Source: Capitulum mitella
Lineage: Eukaryota > Arthropoda > Thecostraca > Pollicipedomorpha > Pollicipedidae
Assembly: GCA_030062745.1 (NCBI GenBank)
Contig: CP099847.1
Span: 27,080,923 to 27,144,922 of the forward strand
Direction: 5' to 3'
Length of the DNA: 64,000 bases
The first letter of the stretch is position 1; the number at the start of each line of letters is the position of its first letter. Below, one piece after another: positions 57,701 through 64,000 of this stretch. A program made the position numbers and the translations under genes. The notes below the pieces were generated by a model that had not been told where the DNA came from, made no database searches, and saw only the letters and a program-made list of their open reading frames with translations.

Positions 57701-60700
57701 CACGCGAGCAGAAAAAGCCGGCTGTGAGCAGACAGCCTGGGGCGGGCCGGAGCCGGCGCCTCTCCAGCAGCCCGGCCCGGCAGACTCGGCAGACGCCGGC
57801 TCTCAGGGAGCTGGCGGTCTGAATTACGACCACTGCGCGTCACCCCAGCGCGTGAAGACGCCGGGGGGGGGGGGGCTGAGGATCCACCGGCGAGGACGCA
57901 GGGTACCGGGCCCTGCTGGCCGGCACAGGACCGGTGGGACGTCCCGCCAGTGCGCGGCAGTGCGGAACGGAGACAGCGGAAATGGTCGGTGGAATGCACA
58001 TAAAAACTCCCGGCGTCCTTCTCTTAACTCTGAAAATACTGTCCGAGCTGCTGGCTGCGGTGAGCGGTAACGAATTCTAAACAATGTGTAAATGATGACG
58101 TCAGCTCGACATTAATTTTCTATATTTGTTATATTATATCTAACGGTACTGGCTGCAAGACGAACAAATGAAAATGGGACGTTTTTCTTTCTGTCGGAAA
58201 AAACGGCGTCACCAGCCTGGCACCCACCAACGCTTCACAGCATATTGCTGCGTCATGAAGACATATGCGACTGCGCTACCACAGTTTACTGACACCGAGT
58301 CGATTACTCCAACGCACTCTTTTCCTGGTTGCCCCAACATCACACTACGCCCACGCGCCGCTTGGCTCGACGCTTCCGGCGCCGACGGATTATCTCACCT
58401 GCGGCAGGGGCTGGCCGCGCACCTTGCAGACGAGCTGCGCCTCGTATCCGGCGCCCGTGTGTACCGTGTCGGCTAGCACCTCGATCTCCGGCGCAACTGC
58501 AACAAACACCGCTCAACAGACAATGGCGGGCGCGCGCCGGCCCATTGTGGATTCCCCACCATGGTGCCGGCGCGGCCAAGGACGGCGTGTTGTGACAGTG
58601 GCGGCGCGCCGGTGGCAGCCGCCCGGCCGCCAGCCGCGCGGCCGGCCGGAAGCCTCTGCACGGGCGGACAGTGCGAACAGTAGGATGGGGCGAAAATGCC
58701 AGAACCGAGGCGTCAGGCGACAGAACTGATGCTAGTGGGGAGCGCAAAGGGTTGGATGTTTCGACCGCTGCAGAAATCACTCATCAATGCCGAAATTTTT
58801 TGCGCGTTAGCTGAGGCCGAAACAGCGCTGTCAGGGTTGCGGGATGTGAAATGGGATGAGCTGTGTCCTGTGCATGTGCGTAGAAGTGTTTCAAAGCGCC
58901 AGGGCCAGAGGCAGTTTGCAAGGCCATTTCGTTTCACTGACAACATCAAGGTCTTATGCTACCCTGTGGGTCCTCAACCCGTGGTCTTGTGTAGTGGAAT
59001 GCCGCAATCTAGGAAGTTCATTTCCAGAGGGGTCCCGACCAGCACTTCAATGCGAACGCAAAAACAGTCTGGTGAAGCTGAAATTCCACCTCCGACAGCA
59101 TTCCACAGTTCGGCCTTCGCCAGCGTTTTCCACACCGAGCAGCCCGCCCCGAAAGACAAACACAGCGCCGCCCATAGCGAAAGACTTTGTCCCGTAATTC
59201 AATTTGCAAATTTATGAGCCCTGTCAGGCCGATTATCCAGCGGACATGACGCGACAGACGGCGTGTTTGCGCGCGGTCCCCAGCGCGCAGGCCGGGAAGC
59301 CGACACTCCATGTCGATAATCTGGGACTCTCCGCGCTCGCCGCCGCGCGGCGGCCACCCCTGAAATGCCGGAATTCCAGTCGGTGTCGCGGCGCTCGGGA
59401 GCCGCTCTTCGCGCGGGGTCGATCGCGCTGCCGCCACCGGGTCCCTCGGCCGCAGTCGGCTCCGGACGCAGCGGTCCCGTCAGAGGTGGCGGTCTGCCGC
59501 CGCAGACAGATCAGACGGCGGTCCCGTCAGAGGTGGCGGTCTGCCGCCGCAGACGGATCAGACAGCGGTCCCGTCAGAGGCGGCGGTCTGCCGCCGCAGA
59601 CGGATCAGGCGGCGGTCCCGTCAGAGGTGGCGGTCTGGCACCACAGACGGATCAGACGGCGGCCGGGCCGCGGGCGGCGCCGGCAAAACGCACCAAACAG
59701 GCGCACAAACAGCCCGCAGATCGGCAGATAGCGCGCACGCCGGCCGCCGAGCCGCGGCTCGGCTTTAAGCTGACCAAAGGCCTCCGACGGGTTTTTCAGC
59801 CTCGCGTGATGGTCGCTTCTAAGGACGGCGCATGATGCGTGTCTGTCTGTCTGTGTCGCTGCGTGAAGGGCGATGGTTTGTGTTGGGTCGCGTCAAATAG
59901 GAGTTTTACCATTACGAGCGACAGAGTGACGACAATGAAACTGCGCGTTAACCATCATTGCGGTCATCAGCGCTGACAGCATCTAGAAAGCAGCATTGCA
60001 TGCCGAAGACGGCGTCCCCTTGTGCTGGGAATCTACGTCAGTTGATTATTGGAGTCACGTCACAACGTACTACAATATGAATACCACCGTCGGGAAACGT
60101 GGTAAAAACGCCATTTACGATGGGCGTCACGATACCCGACGTAATTCGGCCCGTCGCCGCGCAGTCCGGCACCCATCAACAAGAACGTATCACCGACGTG
60201 AAACGCAAATCACGAGGCTAACTCACAGTTGACTTCCAGCCGGAAGTCCTTGACGACGGCCTTGCCGACGCCGTTGTCGACGGTGCAGGTGTAGTTGCCC
60301 ATGTGGGTGCGGTCGACGGAGGCGATCTCGAGGGTCTCTCCCTCCAGCTTCTTCTCGCCGTTCGGCAGCACGCCGCCCTGCGAGCGACAGGCCCGTGGGG
60401 TCAGGCTTCTGATCACGAGGTGGCACGCTGCCCTGTTTGCGCTCCGAATGTGGAGCCAGAATGCTCTTCGCACGAGGGACGCGGGTGGGGCGGGCATGTG
60501 GGCAGATGAGTCTGGCAGAAGCGCTCGGCGGCGGCACGCTAATGATGTCACAGCCAGTCACGATCGCTAATGGAGAACCCACGGCACGGATGAGGGGGGT
60601 GAAAATATCACGAACAATCCGAGAACGAGCAACGAAATGTTCCCAAACATGCTAAAATATCAACTTAGTATGACTTGAAAACATCTGTGCTTCGAATCTT

Positions 60701-63700
60701 GTTAAGATTCGACATATAGAAATCCGAATGAATATATCATAAATCTGTGAAGCGATGGAAGCACATTTTCCTCGCGTCCGAATAAAGTGCTGAAGAACAG
60801 AGACCTGAAACTGGTTTTCCGACGATGTGTGTCACTACAAAAACGCTCTAATGTTCGCCCCACGACAATGATAATCACATGCCTCGCTCGCACAATGACC
60901 GCAAATGGGTGAACCAGTCCCGCCAGGCCTTTGAACCAGACGGACCCATAACGCACAAAAGTCTCCCTCGACAGTAAGCTGCCTAACACGGCCCAGCGAG
61001 ACATCTCCGACGTAGTTAATCCCGTCAGACTGCGTCGCCCACACCGCTCTGTCGCGCATACCGCACTGGCGCCTCCCTGACGTAGGCGTGAGAAACCGCG
61101 CCTCTCTGGACCTGGCGTGAGAGGAGCCGGCGCGAGAAGCCGCGGCTTCAGGAGCGCCAGTCAGGAGCAGACGTGAGGAGTGGCACCTCTCTGGAGTCGC
61201 GGTCGCCTCCGCGCCACGTTCGTCACTCGCTCCCGGGTCTTGTGACGCACAGCTACGTCTGAGCTCGTGCCAGGGTTTTATTCCTTTTCATGTCGCGGAC
61301 TGTGGCCGCAGTGAAGCGCCGCCAGCAGGAGCCAGCAACCTGATTAAATTCTGGCCCAGTTTATAGCTCTTCAATCCTGACGGCGGGCAGGCTATCGCCA
61401 TCGGGACGACGTTTGTGACGGCGATGCCGGCCCGGAGCCTCATCGAAACCGTTGGCGCAGTGAAACACGAGCAGAGAGAGCGCGATGTGACCGTTCAGAT
61501 ACCGCACCGAAGTCGCACTCAGAAACGACGAACTCAACACCTGGCGGCGTGGCGCGATGATGCGATTCGGCGACGGCGTTAACACTGACTGCAGCTTTGG
61601 TTCCACCAAAAACACCGGTTACGACTTGCTCTGTTGTCTCTCCGCTCCTTGTCTCTTAGGCAGGTCCTCTGTGATGCCCCCGCCGCCTGTCTGTCGACTG
61701 AAACCCACGGCCCGCCTACAGCTCTGCCCGGGGCGCAGCTCCCCGTCAGGTCTCCAGCCGCGCGCCGCAGCCGGCGGCCGGCCAGACCGACTCACCTTCC
61801 TGGTCCAGGTGACGGTGGGCTTGGGGTTGCCGTCGGCGCGGCAGGCCAGGCTGCTGGGACCGCCCTGTTTGACCACCACCACGCCGTTCTGCGGCACCGT
61901 GGTCACCATCGGCGGATCTGCGGCAAAACGGAGCAGGAGAGACGTCAGGAGGCGTCCCCCAGACCGGCGGAACAGGGAACGAGCTCTACTGACCACTGGG
62001 GCAGGGACGGGGTCAGGAGGAACTCTCCTGGCCACTGGAACATGGGTGCGGTCAGCAGGCGCTCCTGAGGCTGTTGGAAAGATTGATGGGGATATAAATG
62101 CATGGTGGTTAGCGATACATTTTGTTTGATTACGGATATGCATTTTCCTGGACTAATGAGAGATACAAATCGTGGGAATAAAGGAGGTCTACCATAATGA
62201 ACATTGTAAGCTGAATGGCTATTAGTGGCGGTAACGAGTAGTATCAGAATTAGTAAACCTAAGCCGATGCAATCAGCTGGCATTACCAGTGGCATCGCTG
62301 CTGCGTGGGGTGCCCTCTCTTACAGTGTTTAAAACACAGTGGGATAAAAAAAAACATGCAAAACGCATATAACCTAATACGGCGGGCCCTAAAACTGTTG
62401 CCAGAACTTAAAAATCGACATATCACTCAAGCAGCCTTCTGACACTCGACGTCAGTGCCAACAAAGCGAGGTTGCCTCTTCGCAAGAGCCTGGCAGCGAT
62501 CTCGTTTACGGGTCGTTGCAGTTGCCAGAAATGGACACGGTCAGCGTGACGCTGACCGTGTCCGTCTCTGTAACCGTGAACGTGACCGTTACGTTATGTT
62601 ACGTGTAACGTAACGTAACGCCGTCAAAGCCAGAGCCATCAGTGCGAACTCACCGAGGCGGCCTTCACACAGAAACGCGTCCGCCTCGACGATCGACGCT
62701 CCACGCGAGACGGTACCGCTGCACTTCCGTCACCCCAGCGCCGCGACGCAGCGTCGCGACAGCGTCACAGCGCGTCGCTGCGTCCACATCGCAGAATAAC
62801 GGCGTCGATGGCGACGCGGGACCGCCTCTGCGGCGGTGACGGCGCGTCCCGGCGGCGCGGCGCCGGCCGCACGCCGCCGCTGTGGCCGGCACTATCTCCA
62901 GGCCAAACACGGCGGCCCCGGCCGTCAGCGGGCGGCGGGTCGGGCGGCGCGCGGCGGCGACGATAGCGGCGGCAGCAGCACGGCAGCGGCACGCCGGCCG
63001 TCTGTCGGCGCGCCGCCGGAGACGGCTGACGCCGGGGGACGCGGCGGTCTGGGCCGCGGGCGTGCAGGGGGCGGCAGACTGCGCCCGGCTCGCAGCGGCG
63101 GAGCCGAGGAGGCTGCAGCCTTCACGGCGACAACAGCGGCCGGGGAGTCGCCCGCGGTTGAGGACCGCGCAGAGGTGGGCGCTCGCTTGATGCCGTTCCA
63201 GTTCGTTTTGCGGGGCCGGTCCGCGATCAAAGCAGATTGACCGCAATTTGTTTAGGTTCTGCACGATTTTGGGTCCGCGATTCTCATCAGGTTGCGACAG
63301 CAAACCTGCATCACGAACGATGTCTTCCGTGACAACATAAGCAAAGTTCAGCGATGACATTAAACAGATTGCTTCGGGGATCCCCACAGCGCAATGTTTT
63401 TCGCGTACTGATGTGTACTGTTACCACACGTCTCATCGTTTGTCTTTACTGATGAAATATGTGCTTGTTACTTTTATGGAGCTTTCTCTTAAGCCATTAT
63501 CATCATGCAAAGGCTACAGTAGATGTGAAGTTGCCTTACCGAACACCTGGACCATTGAGATATTTTGACAATGGATTATGATAATGCTAATCACACTAAT
63601 TTCCTTGCAACCTGTCGTTCTTGCATAACGTAACACTCCTCACGAAGATAAAACTCGGAAGACCAGTAACACAGAAGATGACATTGTTTTAGCTGTGACC

Positions 63701-64000
63701 CGGCTGCAGGACGGTCTAGCTCCACGGCAGTTACGTATTTCGTTTTACCACTGTCAGTTCCATCTGGGCTGAAGGAAACGAAATGTTGGTAAATTTAACA
63801 TCCAAAACTCGTTTCGCTAAAACAAAACAGAAAAAACGCCAGCACAGCAGCTTAAGGCTAGTTGGACGGCTGAACGCCTCCGAGGAGAACTCACACTTGA
63901 CGTTGACGACGTGTTTGAGCGAGACGGGCGGGTTGGACGGAATTTGGCACTCGTACGTGCCGTTATCCTCCGGCCGCAGGCCGCTGATGGACAGGGTGTT
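48664..64000 (-). CDS. klingon-like GPI-anchored Ig/FN3 cell adhesion protein, 3' eight exons (gene continues past window)
   Basis: A cell-surface adhesion molecule of the klingon/lachesin group, expected in the nervous system. Visible coding is 364 residues in eight exons joined without phase conflict. They are the end of Ig1 (63,895-64,000), Ig2 (61,796-61,917 plus 60,227-60,377), Ig3 (58,399-58,496 plus 54,247-54,421), one FN3 domain (53,589-53,716 plus 50,485-50,701) and a GPI tail (48,664-48,761). Ig hallmarks include DNGTYEC, SLACRADGNPKPTVTW, GNYTC, APEIEVLADTVHTGAGYEAQ with LVC, and MGRYSC. The tail SGLLASLAAIFALVVVL ends in a stop with no cytoplasmic residues, as in GPI signals. Three Ig domains plus one FN3 fits klingon better than lachesin, which lacks FN3. 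Introns at domain borders are phase 1 and those inside domains are phase 0. The 5' part, including the signal peptide, is outside the window. Confidence 0.82.
50485..50701 (-). CDS. klingon-like gene exon 7 (FN3 second half)
   Basis: Encodes TNGTDVALPKKWEEVVVAAP, YKYTFQLRDLEPASVYEAIV and TARNKYGWSQEPSAPFRLST, the typical FN3 strands E-G with the Tyr of LEPASVYEA. NGT is a potential glycosylation site. The donor is GTGAGT. Confidence 0.9.
50886..50930 (+). repeat. 14-bp tandem repeat, three copies
   Basis: TGGCCAGGTCAGGG is repeated three times without change in the intron upstream of the FN3 second-half exon. Confidence 0.9.
53589..53716 (-). CDS. klingon-like gene exon 6 (FN3 first half)
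   Basis: Encodes KPTTVVVTSKPNGDEKDTYT, LQWSVESYAPIEEYKISYKN and VE, with the FN3 tryptophan in LQWSV. The acceptor is TCCCAG and the donor GTAATT. Confidence 0.9.
54247..54421 (-). CDS. klingon-like gene exon 5 (Ig3 second half)
   Basis: Encodes VTWKRIGGALLDKKHHVEGK, EGDMYSLSIDKVMDSDMGRY, and SCRARSDMGTAETAIEVTG with the second Ig cysteine. Donor GTGAGT. Confidence 0.92.
54422..58398. other. largest intron (4.0 kb) of the klingon-like gene
   Basis: No coding exon recognised. It contains four of the window's G/C homopolymer runs (54,733-54,745, 56,927-56,940, 57,168-57,179, 57,863-57,875) and GC-rich tracts with spurious long frames. Confidence 0.6.
58399..58496 (-). CDS. klingon-like gene exon 4 (Ig3 first half)
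   Basis: Encodes APEIEVLADTVHTGAGYEAQ and LVCKVRGQPLPQ, the signature of the third Ig domain in this family, with the first Ig cysteine. The acceptor is TTGCAG and the donor GTGAGA. Confidence 0.9.
59473..59660 (+). repeat. 47-bp tandem repeat, four copies
   Basis: Exactly four units starting GGTCCCGTCAGAGGTGGCGG. The first three contain GTCTGCCGCCGCAGAC, a 6-bp-arm hairpin. The fourth has lost it through substitutions. It lies in the intron between exons 3 and 4 of the klingon-like gene. Confidence 0.9.
60227..60377 (-). CDS. klingon-like gene exon 3 (Ig2 second half)
   Basis: Encodes GGVLPNGEKKLEGETLEIAS, VDRTHMGNYTCTVDNGVGKA and VVKDFRLEVN, with the D.G.Y.C motif. NYT is a potential glycosylation site. 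The acceptor is CTCGCAG and the donor GTGAGT. Confidence 0.92.
61796..61917 (-). CDS. klingon-like gene exon 2 (Ig2 first half)
   Basis: Encodes PPMVTTVPQNGVVVVKQGGP and SSLACRADGNPKPTVTWTRK, with the first cysteine and the W of the Ig core. The acceptor is GCCGCAG and the donor GTGAGT. Confidence 0.92.
62533..62619. repeat. two adjacent inverted repeats (hairpin pair)
   Basis: Perfect 14-bp arms (GGACACGGTCAGCG) at 62,533-62,546 and 62,550-62,563 enclose a 3-base loop. A second structure has 15-bp arms at 62,588-62,602 and 62,605-62,619 with one mismatch and a 2-base loop, built from repeated GTTACGT/ACGTAAC. It lies in the intron between exons 1 and 2 of the klingon-like gene. Confidence 0.85.
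63895..64000 (-). CDS. klingon-like gene exon 1 of this window (end of Ig1, partial)
   Basis: Encodes NTLSISGLRPEDNGTYECQI and PSNPPVSLKHVVNVK. It is cut by the window end. The donor GTGAGT follows at 63,894, leaving one base (phase 1) that makes tyrosine with the next exon. Confidence 0.88.

Overview
This is eukaryotic nuclear DNA, almost certainly from an arthropod. It holds split genes with GT-AG introns and, in GC-rich CpG-rich sequence, five recognisable protein genes. The GPI-anchored 3-Ig plus FN3 adhesion gene is of the arthropod klingon type, and the extreme GC3 codon use would suit a crustacean such as a barnacle. That species-level guess is inference only.

Layout, low to high coordinate. 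1-11,248: CpG-rich intergenic DNA with no gene I can support. 11,261-12,508 (+): a single-exon beta-1,3-galactosyltransferase-family glycosyltransferase. 12,600-24,600: long intergenic stretch with a (GA)n tract, a 32-bp minisatellite, a zone rich in AGGTCA/AAGGTC hexamers and a CRE-like tract. 24,613-33,981 and beyond (-): the intraflagellar transport gene IFT46. Ten coding exons are placed here, including three (D, E, F; 258 codons) that interrupt a join conserved in other animals. Its introns hold tandem arrays and a 1.4-kb inverted-repeat element. 36.3-38.0 kb: probable divergent promoter region. 40,913-42,577 (+): an intronless group I p21-activated kinase. 45.87-47.25 kb (+): Gemin6 of the SMN complex. 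48,664 to beyond 64,000 (-): the 3' eight exons of the klingon-like adhesion gene, convergent with Gemin6.

The genes do not form one pathway. They are a Golgi glycosyltransferase, a ciliary transport subunit, a Rac/Cdc42 effector kinase, an snRNP assembly factor and a neural adhesion molecule. What links three of them is composition. IFT46, PAK and Gemin6 each have a 1.5-2.0 kb block with almost no CpG just downstream of where their promoters should lie. The two genes likely to be tissue-restricted (the glycosyltransferase and the klingon-like gene) lack such a block. I read this as a fossil record of germline 5' gene-body methylation. No retrovirus-like or other virus-derived element, tRNA, rRNA or CRISPR array was recognised.
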